Assembly (NCBI RefSeq): GCF_000764535.1
Contig: NZ_CP009571.1
Coordinates: 434,001-498,000 of the forward strand
DNA from: Sphingomonas taxi
Lineage (GTDB): Bacteria > Pseudomonadota > Alphaproteobacteria > Sphingomonadales > Sphingomonadaceae
Length of the DNA stretch: 64,000 nt
Direction: 5' to 3'
A model generated the notes under the pieces. That model saw only the letters and a program-made list of their open reading frames with translations, made no database searches and was not told the DNA's origin. The position numbers and the translations under genes are program-made. Shown here piece after piece: positions 25,735 to 33,402 of the stretch (positions within the stretch are counted from its first letter, which is position 1; each line of letters opens with the position of its first letter).

Positions 25735-27241
25735 GATCCATCCTCAGGCTGACGCTGGTGCGCCGGTAGGAATAGAGCCAGTCGACGTTGCTGCCGACGC
25801 GGCTGTGCTGGACGAGCAGGCTGGGGCTGAGGCCCGCGACCTTCGCGCCGGGGAGGCGGGCGAGCATCGTGTAATTCCGCTCGACGTCGCGGCGTCTGGC
25901 GTCGAGCAGCGGGCTGAACGCGCCATAGTCGCGGCGGCGGAGCGAGGCGGTCAGCAGCAGGTCGACCGCCGCGCCGATCGTCCGGTCGAGCCCGAGCCGC
26001 GCGCCATATTGGCGATAGGCGTTGACCCGATCGCCGGCGCGCTTGTCGAGCAGATCCGGCCCGCCGAACACCGTCCAGCCGTGCGGCAGCGTGTGGAAGC
26101 CGGTCAGCCACGCATCCGCCTGCCGCCCGTCGTAATCGCGATAACCGTCGCGCCGGTAGCGATAGTCGCGCCAGTTGCCCTCGACCCGGACGAGCGTGCG
26201 CGACCCGAACCCGCGGCTATATTCGCCGTGCAGACCCCAGGCATCGTAGAGCCGCTGGCCCCCCAGCGTGCCGAGATCGAACGAGGGGGCGAGGACCAGC
26301 CCGGTAGCGGCGGTGCGGCGGTCGTAGCCCGCGTACAGCGACAGCGCGGTCTGGCTGTAGCGGCCGTGGCCGGGAAAGAGATCGCCGAAGGCGAGCGCCC
26401 GGCCGCCGATCCCGTCATGGCCGGCGAGCGGCAGGCGCAGCGTGGCATTGCCCTCGATATTGATCCCGCGCGCGGCGATCGGATCGGGCACCTTGCGGTC
26501 GAACAGGCAATCCCCCGAGGCGCCGGGGATCAGGCAGGTATAGCTCGCCGACGACTGGTTGAGGTTGGAGCTGTATTCGGGGCCGAACGACACCATGCCC
26601 TGCACGCCGCGCCTTTTGCGCAGGGCGGCGAGAAAGGTGTCGACCGTCCGCACCACGCCCGCCGCCTTGTCGCCCTGCGCGAGCAGCGCGCCGCGCACGC
26701 CGGCGAAGGCCTGCGCCGCCTCGCGATCGCGGCGGTCAAGGAACAGCACGCGCGCCAGTTCGAGCCGGCCGGGCACGAAATCGGGCTGCGCCGCGACGAG
26801 CGCGCGATAGGCGCGCTCCGCCCCCGCCATGTCGCCCGCCTCGCGCGCGAGGCCGCCTTCGGCGTAGAGGATCAGCCCGTCCTCGTGACCGGGGAGGGCG
26901 CGATAGGCGGCGAGGAAGCGACGCACGTCCGCCCAGCGTCGCCGCATGATCGAGACGTAGAGCGCCGCGCCCGTGTCGCTGGCGTTGCGGCCGACGGCAT
27001 AGGTGGTGCCGTCGATCTCGACGCTGGTCGGATCGAGCCGCTCGGTCTCGTCGCGCACCCGCGTTTCGGCCTCGGCCTTGCGCTGCTCGACGGTCTGGTC
27101 GAGGCGCAGGCGCGTGTCGCCGCTGCCGGCCTGCTGGGCGAGCGCGGGCGAGGGACAAGCGGCGGCCAACAGGGCGCCGGCGATGCCGACGCCCCGCGGG
27201 CCAAGGACGGAGGCCATGACGGCCCCCGTCCCCCGACGCAT
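25724..27241 (-). CDS. Slam-type outer-membrane translocon (surface lipoprotein assembly modifier)
   Basis: The roughly 505-residue protein has a signal peptide (GVGIAGALLAAACPSPALAQQ). A TPR-like N-terminal domain follows: RWADVRRFLAAYRALPGHEDGLILYAEGGLAREAGDMAGAERAYRALVAAQPDFVPGRLELARVLFLDRRDREAAQAF. The C-terminal beta-barrel opens with VSFGPEYSSNLNQSS, contains many alternating aromatic strands, and ends VSLRMDHVF. TPR plus this barrel is the Slam (formerly DUF560) architecture, which moves a cognate protein across the outer membrane. The gene directly downstream of a TbpB-like secreted protein is the expected arrangement. I used the ATG at 27241, four bases after the hemophilin-like stop; an ATG at 27217 is an alternative. 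Confidence 0.82.
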   Translation of the reverse strand: MRRGTGAVMASVLGPRGVGIAGALLAAACPSPALAQQAGSGDTRLRLDQTVEQRKAEAETRVRDETERLDPTSVEIDGTTYAVGRNASDTGAALYVSIMRRRWADVRRFLAAYRALPGHEDGLILYAEGGLAREAGDMAGAERAYRALVAAQPDFVPGRLELARVLFLDRRDREAAQAFAGVRGALLAQGDKAAGVVRTVDTFLAALRKRRGVQGMVSFGPEYSSNLNQSSASYTCLIPGASGDCLFDRKVPDPIAARGINIEGNATLRLPLAGHDGIGGRALAFGDLFPGHGRYSQTALSLYAGYDRRTAATGLVLAPSFDLGTLGGQRLYDAWGLHGEYSRGFGSRTLVRVEGNWRDYRYRRDGYRDYDGRQADAWLTGFHTLPHGWTVFGGPDLLDKRAGDRVNAYRQYGARLGLDRTIGAAVDLLLTASLRRRDYGAFSPLLDARRRDVERNYTMLARLPGAKVAGLSPSLLVQHSRVGSNVDWLYSYRRTSVSLRMDHVF

Positions 27242-27245
27242 CGGA

Positions 27246-28028
27246 TCAGTTCTTCGTGCCACCGAAGGCCGCGTTGTACTGACGGGCATTGTCGAACTTG
27301 ACCAGACCGGCCAACGCCGCGGCGTTCGCGCCGTAGAAGCGGCCCTCGACCGCACCGCCCGAAGCGACCGTCGTCCCCGACTGGGTCGCGCTCGCACCGG
27401 TTCCGCCGAAAGTCGAGTCGGTCTTGATCGTGGCGGTGCCGATGTTCACCCCATAGCCCGACGCGCTGTTGGCGATGCTGCCGGTCAGCGTGCCCGACGA
27501 GCCCGAGGCGAAGTTGGCGGTGAAGGTGCCGGTTAGCAAACCCTTGTTGGCATAGTCGCTGATGCCCCGGACCGCATAGGTCGCCGAGCCGCTGGTCGGC
27601 ACGGTCGTGCCGGTCGTGGTGCCGGCATAATAGACCGTATGATCGGTGCTGCCCGAGCTGGCATTGCTGCTCCACTCGCCGAACCAGACGTCATTGTTGC
27701 CCGCCTGCGCGAAGTGGAACAGGCCGAGGTTGCGATGATCGTCGGGTCCGGTGGTCGGATTGTTGATCGTCGTCACGCCGTTCAGGTCGGTCGAGCCGTT
27801 GCCCTTCAGGTCCTGGAAGGCGACATGATTGTCGATACCCGTCGCCTTGGCACCGAGCCCGGCTTTGCCTTCTGTCGGATGCGACGGGCCAAAGGCCGAA
27901 CTTACTCCAACCGTGATGTTCGTTAAGTCGCTCGTACCGCCTTTAACGTCTTGCGCATGAGCGGTGCCGGCGAGCGACATCGCAACGGCGGCGGAGGCGG
28001 CGAACAGCTTGAAGTTGGTCATTTTCAT
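27246..28028 (-). CDS. hemophilin/TbpB-barrel-like secreted Slam substrate
   Basis: The 260-residue protein has a Sec signal peptide (FKLFAASAAVAMSLAGTAHA, cleaved near residue 25) but no lipobox cysteine, so it is soluble rather than a lipoprotein. The mature part is Gly/Ser/Thr/Asn-rich, with QDLKGNGSTDLNGVTTIN, NLGLFHFAQAGNNDVWFGEW and a C-terminal eight-stranded-barrel signature. That signature, SGYGVNIGTATIKTDSTFGG... then GAVEGRFYGANAAALAGLVKF...AAFGG, is characteristic of TbpB/hemophilin beta-barrel domains. Hemophilins are exported by Slam and carry haem to a TonB receptor. AGGAG stands eight bases before the ATG at 28028. The haem ligand residues are not obvious, so the cargo could be another iron source. 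Confidence 0.75.
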   Translation of the reverse strand: MKMTNFKLFAASAAVAMSLAGTAHAQDVKGGTSDLTNITVGVSSAFGPSHPTEGKAGLGAKATGIDNHVAFQDLKGNGSTDLNGVTTINNPTTGPDDHRNLGLFHFAQAGNNDVWFGEWSSNASSGSTDHTVYYAGTTTGTTVPTSGSATYAVRGISDYANKGLLTGTFTANFASGSSGTLTGSIANSASGYGVNIGTATIKTDSTFGGTGASATQSGTTVASGGAVEGRFYGANAAALAGLVKFDNARQYNAAFGGTKN

Positions 28029-28049
28029 GATACGTCTCCTGCTTGGTAA

Positions 28050-28072
28050 CGCATCCGGCCATTCCGGATGCG
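28050..28072 (-). terminator. hairpin between the receptor and hemophilin-like genes
   Basis: CGCATCCGG (28050-28058) pairs perfectly with CCGGATGCG (28064-28072) over a five-base loop. It lies in the 114-base gap and about 20 bases upstream of the hemophilin-like gene start. Without a T-run it looks more like a processing or stabilising hairpin than a strong terminator, and it could raise expression of the secreted carrier relative to the receptor. Confidence 0.45.
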
Positions 28073-28142
28073 GGTATCCGGCAGTCGCTGCCCGGCCATG
28101 GGTTTGCATGTCAGGCGCGGCGGCGGCTGCCGAATTCGGGTG

Positions 28143-31100
28143 TCACAGCCTCCCCGTCAGGCTGAGACGCAGCGTCCGTCCCGGCGAGGGATTGAGCGTG
28201 CGGCTGAGCGGGTCGCTGTAGTAATGATCGGTCAGATTGGTGCCGTTGATCTCGGCGGTGAAGCGATCATCGACGCGGAAGCGGACATAGGCGTCCACCG
28301 TCAGGTTCCTGCCCCATGCATAGGGAACGTTGAGCGCATAGCCCTGGACCGGATCGGGGGAGTTTAGCAGCGTGTCGAGCAGCGGGTTGTTATACTGGCT
28401 GTACCAGACGAAGCGGGGGCCGAATTCCAGTCGACGATCGAGCAGCCGCGCACCCAGCGTCAGGTTGAGCGAGTCGTCCGGCGCGGCCTGCGTCAGCAAA
28501 TAACCTTGATAAAAGCCATATTTGACGCAGGCTGGAATCTTGCCGAGCCAAGTAGAACCGGAGTCCGTTACCAATGCTCTGGTTTCGTCGCAGACGCGAT
28601 TGGTGAAGACGTGGGCATAACCGATGTCGCCGAACACGCTGCCGTTATCGTATCGCGCCTGCGCCTCGATGCCCGACAGGATTTGCTTGTCGAGATTGGA
28701 GGACTGAAGGTTGGTGTTGCGATCGATCACGTCGGTCGTGACGTTGCGATACCAGGTCAGGCGAAAGTCCGCCTTCCGGCCGTCACCGAGCCGGAGCAGG
28801 GGGCGCAAGTCCTGAATATAGGCGGCCTCGAGCGAATGCATATGCTCCGGCCTCAATGGATAGTCGGCGTTGAGCGATTGTGAAAAGCCCGACGTGCTTT
28901 CGAATAGGCTGGGATACCGGAAATATTCGGCATAGCGGACATAAGCGCGTGCCGAATGGCTCAGATAGGCTGTCGCTGATGCTGTCGGCGCCCAGTCATG
29001 GCCGGAAAGCCGCGTATCGGCCATCGCAAGGTTCCGAAAGGCGAATATCTGATCGATAGCGCAAACGCTTCGACCAGAGTAATCCGGTCTATAGCGCGAA
29101 CTGTCGCTATATGCCCCGTTCAGACAGTCGATCTGCGATCGTGTGATCTTGCCTCGCGCATCTGGATAGAATGGATCGAAATAGGCATAACCAGTCCAGC
29201 CATTAAGCTTTGGTGTGTAGTTGGCAGCTGCGGTGTCGGCCAGCAGGGTGGCGTCGGCGATCGAATTTCCCCAATAGATGGCCTTGCCATATGTATCGCG
29301 TCGGTAATCGTCTTTGCTCTGGATCTTGAACGATCCCACCCTGTTCACATATCCCGCTACGCCTCTGACCAACAGCTTGTCGCCCGCCGCGATCGCTGCG
29401 CGAAGCTTGTCGTCGATTGCGTGGAATCCAGCATAGGTGACGCCGGCATCGAGCTTGAGGAAGCTGGCCGGGCGCCATTCGGCCTTCATGTCGATGCGAT
29501 ATTCGCCGCGCCGCCCCGAACGGTTGTTGCCGCAGAAGAAGCCGCAATAGCTCGCCCCGCGCGCGACCGCGGACTCGCCGGTCGGGCGCAGCACCTCGCG
29601 CTGCCAGTTGCCCTGCAGCAGCAGGTCGAAGCGCGAACCGAATTTGAACTGGTTGCTGGCGATCGCGCCGAAGCGGTCGTTGCGCTGGTGCAGGATCGCG
29701 GTGTCGCGCAGGATCGGGTCGCTATAGGATGCGGCCTGCGGATAGCCGCCGTTGCTGTTGGTGTCGCTGAGCGTGTGTGTGTCCCAGAAGCTCGCCTTGA
29801 AGTCGAGCCACCAGAGGTTCGGCTTCAGTTTATAGTCGACGTTATACGCCTGCGAATGGACGTGGCCGAGCGTCCACTGGATTGATCCGATGTCCGCACC
29901 GCCCCAGCCGACCACGCGCGACGGCAGGATGTCGCCATAGGTCGAGCGCGTGTCGCGGAACCCGGCCTTTAGGTAGGAGGCATCGTCGATGTGCCAGACC
30001 GCCTTGGCCAGCCATGACGACGTCCGCGACGAGGTGTTGGTGACCTCGTAGCCGGGCCGGTAGTTGAACGCCATGCGCTGGATGAACGTGCCTTGCTTCT
30101 TGGGATCGGCATTGACCTGCGAATAATAGCCGGCGTCATGCTCACCGGCGAAATAATTGCCGCGGGTGCGATAGGCATAGGCGCCGAGCAGATCGATCGT
30201 GCCCAGCCGGCCCGCCACGGCGATGCGCGCCGCCTTGTCGCCGAACGAGATGAGGTCATTGTCGTTGGGACCGCGAGCTTTGACCTGCACCGCCGGGTCG
30301 CGCGACGGATAATTCACGAGCCCCTCGGTTTTGCCGTTGCCGGGGAACAGGGGGAGGTCGCGATAGCTCTGCCCGAGGCTGAGCCGGGGGAGCCGCGGCG
30401 CGGTGGAATTGTCGCCGCCTTCCAGCTTGGCCTCGATGCCGAACGTCTGCCCCTTGCGCAGGATATCGGTGGCGTCGAGCGTGTGGACGACGACCGCGCC
30501 GCCGCTCGATCCGTCGACGCCGCGCTCCGACACCGGCCCCTTCGCGACCTGGATGCCCGCGATCAGATTGGGATCGATATAGGCGCGGTTGCTCGCGCCG
30601 TTATAGCCGCGCCAGACGGTCAGCGCCTGTTCGGTGCCGTCGATGATCACCGGCACGCGGCCGGGGCCGGAAATGCCGCGGATGCTCGGGTCGATGCCGC
30701 CGCCGTTGCGCGCGTCGCCGCTATAGACGCCGAGCATGCCCTTGAGCACGTCCGCCGGGGTCACGCCCTTGTACCGCTCGACCTCGTCCTTGCCCATATA
30801 GGTGGTGGTCGTGTCGCGGTCGTAGATGTCATCATAGCCGCGCGCGTCGCGCGCGCTGCCGCCCTCGGCGGTCTGCTGGCCCTCGACGCGCAGCGCATCG
30901 GTGGTGATCGTGTCCGCCGTCGCGGGCGCGGGCAGCCGCTCGATCGTCACCCGGTCGCCGCGCAGCCGCCCGGTGAAGCCGGTTCCCGCCAGCAGCCGGG
31001 CGAGCGCCGCCTCCGCCGTCCGCCGCCCGCTGACGCCCGGCGATGCCGCCGCCCGGATTGCGTCGTCCGGCGCGTCGATCTGCACGCCCGCCTGCTGTCC

Positions 31101-31301
31101 GAACGTGATCAGCGCCTCGCCCAGCGGCCCCGCGGCGATGGCGAAATCCCGCGCCCGTGCCTGCTCTGCTTGCTGTGCCGCGGCCACGCCCGGCGCCACC
31201 ACCCCCGCGAGCGCGGTCGCGCCCAGCCATGTCGCACGCCACACCACGATCGCCGCGCACCGCCCCCGCAGTCCGCCGCTGGTCCGTTCCGTCCTTCGCA
31301 C
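28143..31301 (-). CDS. TonB-dependent receptor with N-terminal STN signalling domain (candidate haem/hemophilin receptor)
   Basis: The 1052-residue receptor starts with GTG. After a signal peptide (residues about 1-43) it has an STN domain (ARDFAIAAGPLGEALITFGQQAGVQIDAPDDAIRAAASPGVSGRRTAEAALARLLAGTGFTGRLRGDRVTI, about residues 50-120), the kind that signals to an anti-sigma factor in FecA-type systems. The plug holds GKDEVERYKGVTPADVLKGMLGVYSGDARNGGGIDPSIRGISGPGRVPVIIDGTEQALTVWRGYNGA, with RNGGGIDPSIRGI typical of haem/hemoglobin-type receptors. The barrel ends LSLTGRL. It lies between an ECF sigma gene and the hemophilin-like gene on one strand. About 28.5-29.45 kb is much less GC-rich than the rest, indicating a mosaic gene. 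Confidence 0.83.
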   Translation of the reverse strand: MRRTERTSGGLRGRCAAIVVWRATWLGATALAGVVAPGVAAAQQAEQARARDFAIAAGPLGEALITFGQQAGVQIDAPDDAIRAAASPGVSGRRTAEAALARLLAGTGFTGRLRGDRVTIERLPAPATADTITTDALRVEGQQTAEGGSARDARGYDDIYDRDTTTTYMGKDEVERYKGVTPADVLKGMLGVYSGDARNGGGIDPSIRGISGPGRVPVIIDGTEQALTVWRGYNGASNRAYIDPNLIAGIQVAKGPVSERGVDGSSGGAVVVHTLDATDILRKGQTFGIEAKLEGGDNSTAPRLPRLSLGQSYRDLPLFPGNGKTEGLVNYPSRDPAVQVKARGPNDNDLISFGDKAARIAVAGRLGTIDLLGAYAYRTRGNYFAGEHDAGYYSQVNADPKKQGTFIQRMAFNYRPGYEVTNTSSRTSSWLAKAVWHIDDASYLKAGFRDTRSTYGDILPSRVVGWGGADIGSIQWTLGHVHSQAYNVDYKLKPNLWWLDFKASFWDTHTLSDTNSNGGYPQAASYSDPILRDTAILHQRNDRFGAIASNQFKFGSRFDLLLQGNWQREVLRPTGESAVARGASYCGFFCGNNRSGRRGEYRIDMKAEWRPASFLKLDAGVTYAGFHAIDDKLRAAIAAGDKLLVRGVAGYVNRVGSFKIQSKDDYRRDTYGKAIYWGNSIADATLLADTAAANYTPKLNGWTGYAYFDPFYPDARGKITRSQIDCLNGAYSDSSRYRPDYSGRSVCAIDQIFAFRNLAMADTRLSGHDWAPTASATAYLSHSARAYVRYAEYFRYPSLFESTSGFSQSLNADYPLRPEHMHSLEAAYIQDLRPLLRLGDGRKADFRLTWYRNVTTDVIDRNTNLQSSNLDKQILSGIEAQARYDNGSVFGDIGYAHVFTNRVCDETRALVTDSGSTWLGKIPACVKYGFYQGYLLTQAAPDDSLNLTLGARLLDRRLEFGPRFVWYSQYNNPLLDTLLNSPDPVQGYALNVPYAWGRNLTVDAYVRFRVDDRFTAEINGTNLTDHYYSDPLSRTLNPSPGRTLRLSLTGRL

Positions 31302-31332
31302 TTGCTTACCCCCATTTCACGTTCCGGCCGTT

Positions 31333-31351
31333 GATGCGAACGCGTCGCATT
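31333..31351 (-). promoter_or_regulatory. Fur-like palindrome upstream of the STN receptor
   Basis: On the complement the 19 bases read AATGCGACGCGTTCGCATC, that is AATGCGA-N5-TCGCATC. From memory, Fur sites of several proteobacteria read AATGCGA-N5-TCGCATT; 13 of 14 arm bases match, though the centre lacks the usual AT pairs. It lies 32 bases upstream of the receptor GTG, where a bound repressor would block transcription. Confidence 0.5.
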
Positions 31352-31421
31352 AGCCTATATATGGAACGCAGTGGCGGCCGGGATTTTCGGAGAATAATGC
31401 GCGACGAACACCGCGCGGCGG

Positions 31422-31964
31422 TCATTTCGGCTGACGCAGCGCGCTGCGGCAGCGGGCGACGCCCTCGGCGACGAGGCCGTGTGCGGTCGTCACCGACACG
31501 CTGAGCCGTTCGGCGATCTGGGTCAGCGTCGCGCCTTCGATCCGGTGCATCTCGACCGCCCGCCGCATCCGGACCGGCATCGTCTCGAACAAAGCGGCCA
31601 GTGCGCGCAATTCGTCACGGGCGATGGCCTGGCTTTCCGGCGACGGATCGAGGCTTGGCACGTCGACGGGCGGCGTGTCGGCGTTATCGGCAAACAGCGA
31701 CGACTGGACGGAACGCCGACGCCGCCAGTCGCGGCTGAGATTGTCGACGACGGTGCGTAGATAGGGCAGGGTCTCACGCTGCGCCTGACCGGCGGCGGCG
31801 GCGTCGAAGCGCAGCCAGGCGTCCTGCAGCAGATCCTCCGCGATACTCCCGTCACCGGTGAGTCTGACGGCGCGCCCGAGCAGCTTGGCGCGCGACACCA
31901 GATAGAGCCGCAGCCGCCGCTCGGCGGCGGTCATGCCCTGCTCCATGTCGACGTAGCGGGTCAT
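31422..31964 (-). CDS. ECF sigma factor (FecI-like)
   Basis: The 180-residue protein has sigma region 2 (LYLVSRAKLLGRAVRLTGDGSIAEDLLQDAWLRF, about residues 20-54, then LPYLRTVVDNLSRDWRRRR) and sigma region 4 (ALFETMPVRMRRAVEMHRIEGATLTQIAERLSVSVTTAHGLVAEGVARCRSAL). Length and pattern fit the FecI-type iron-starvation sigma factors. The STN receptor follows 120 bases downstream on the same strand, but no FecR-type anti-sigma gene is present anywhere in this region. A Fur-like palindrome lies at 31985-32003 just upstream. Confidence 0.88.
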   Translation of the reverse strand: MTRYVDMEQGMTAAERRLRLYLVSRAKLLGRAVRLTGDGSIAEDLLQDAWLRFDAAAAGQAQRETLPYLRTVVDNLSRDWRRRRSVQSSLFADNADTPPVDVPSLDPSPESQAIARDELRALAALFETMPVRMRRAVEMHRIEGATLTQIAERLSVSVTTAHGLVAEGVARCRSALRQPK

Positions 31965-31984
31965 ACCGAAGTGGACCTAGTGTA

Positions 31985-32003
31985 TATGCTAACGACTCGC
32001 AAT
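31985..32003 (-). promoter_or_regulatory. second Fur-like palindrome, upstream of the ECF sigma gene
   Basis: The complement reads ATTGCGAGTCGTTAGCATA, an AATGCGA-N5-TCGCATT-like site with one mismatch in the left arm and two in the right. It is 20 bases upstream of the sigma-factor ATG. The similarity to the site at 31333 supports iron control of the cluster, but it is weaker. Confidence 0.38.
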
Positions 32004-32153
32004 ATCCTATCGGCTTAGGACAGGCACTCGTTGGTCGTGGTTACGGTCGGCGACATCGCGAGAGTCGGAGAAGCCTCTATTTTTCCAGCCAGCCCGTTTC
32101 CCGGTGGTCCGCTCCTAAAATGGATCGCGAGAGCGTCAAAAGGGGTAGGCTTG

Positions 32154-33184
32154 GTGACATTGGTGAATTCCGCGTTTTGCGCCGTGCGACATGGCGTATC
32201 GGCTGCCGCCCTCGTGACGGCGATCGCCGCACCGGCTTATGCGCAACAGGCGCCGACGGATGCGGCTTCCGCCGATCCCGCTGCAGCGCAGGACGCGCCC
32301 GCTCAGCAAACCGCGACCGTGGCCGCGCCGTCCGATCCCGGCCAGGGCACGGAGATCGTCGTCACCGGCACGCTGTTCCGCGATTCGAACGCGACCTCGA
32401 TCTCGCCGGTCACCGTGCTCAGCGCGGAGACGCTCCAGCGTGCGAACATCACCACTGCGCAGGACGCGATCCGTTCGGTATCGGCGGACAGCGCGGGATC
32501 GATCTCGACCGGCTTCCGCAACGGCTTCTCGGCCGGCGGCGCCGCGGTGTCGCTGCGCGGCCTCGGCGTCTCGTCGACCGTGGTGCTGATCGACGGATTG
32601 CGCTCGGCGAACTTCCCGCTCAACGACGATGGCCACAATGCCTATGTCGATCTGAATTCGATTCCGTTCAGCATCGTCGACCGGATCGAGGTGTTGAAGG
32701 ACGGCGCATCCTCCACCTATGGCGCGGATGCGATCGGCGGCGTGGTCAATCTGATCAGCAAGAAGCATTTCGAGGGAGTCGAAGGACCGGTACAGGGCGG
32801 CGCGACCGAACGCGCCGATGGGTCGCACTATCGCGTGACGCGACAACTTACCACTTAGATTGGATCAAGCAGGTCGCGGCCGACGAGATTGCGCCCGTCA
32901 ACGGCGTGATCGATCTCTCATGCGAGAATACGCTGGCGCCCGTACCGTCGGACGGCGACAAGGCCAAGCAATGCTACGTCCGTCCGTTCATCTACGTCGA
33001 CCTCAACGCCGGCGTGCAGGTGAACGACCAGTTCCGGTTCTTCTTCAACGTGCAGAACCTGACCGATGCCCGCGCGCCGCTGGCATCGGGCGCCTATGCC
33101 AGCAATCCGAACTATCTCAGCAGCTGGCATTATGCAGGCCTCGTCGGCCGGAATTTCAGTGCCGGGGCCAGTTTCAATTTCTGA
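32154..33184 (+). pseudogene. internally deleted and frameshifted TonB-dependent receptor
   Basis: The N-terminal part (32154-32858) encodes a signal peptide (VSAAALVTAIAAPAYAQQ), an EIVVTGTLFRDSN box and a complete plug with AVSLRGLGVSSTVVLIDGLRSANFPL and RIEVLKDGASSTYGADAIGGVVNLISKK, then stops a few codons after SHYRVTRQL. The last strands of a receptor (DEIAPVNGVIDLSCENTL..., DQFRFFFNVQNLTDARAPL, final GRNFSAGASFNF) follow in another frame up to 33184. Several hundred codons of barrel are missing at a junction near 32840-32870. It cannot make a functional pore. It is divergent from the sigma gene; the recent plug and tail sequences are still well conserved, so the loss seems recent. Confidence 0.8.
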
Positions 33185-33402
33185 AATCAGTTGCCGACTG
33201 TAGCGCCTCGAGGCGGCTCTGCCGTCCCGATGCGTCACCGGGATCGCTCCAACGGCCATGACGTTGGGCGAGTAATTAGCTTGTGGCCGACGTGGCGGCC
33301 CGATGCGAACACAACGATCGGGATCGACGCCGTCCGACGGAGTACGAACGAACGCGACCTTCCGTCAGCTCGACCGTTGTGCGGGGCAGAGGAGAGTCCG
33401 CC

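Noticed and set aside
28143..31301. Receptor split into two genes at the composition change
   Set aside because: The reading frame is continuous from the GTG to the stop, with plug and barrel in order; only composition changes.
31302..31421. A small FecR gene between sigma factor and receptor
   Set aside because: Only 120 bases are available and no frame of a useful size or with a FecR pattern is present on either strand.
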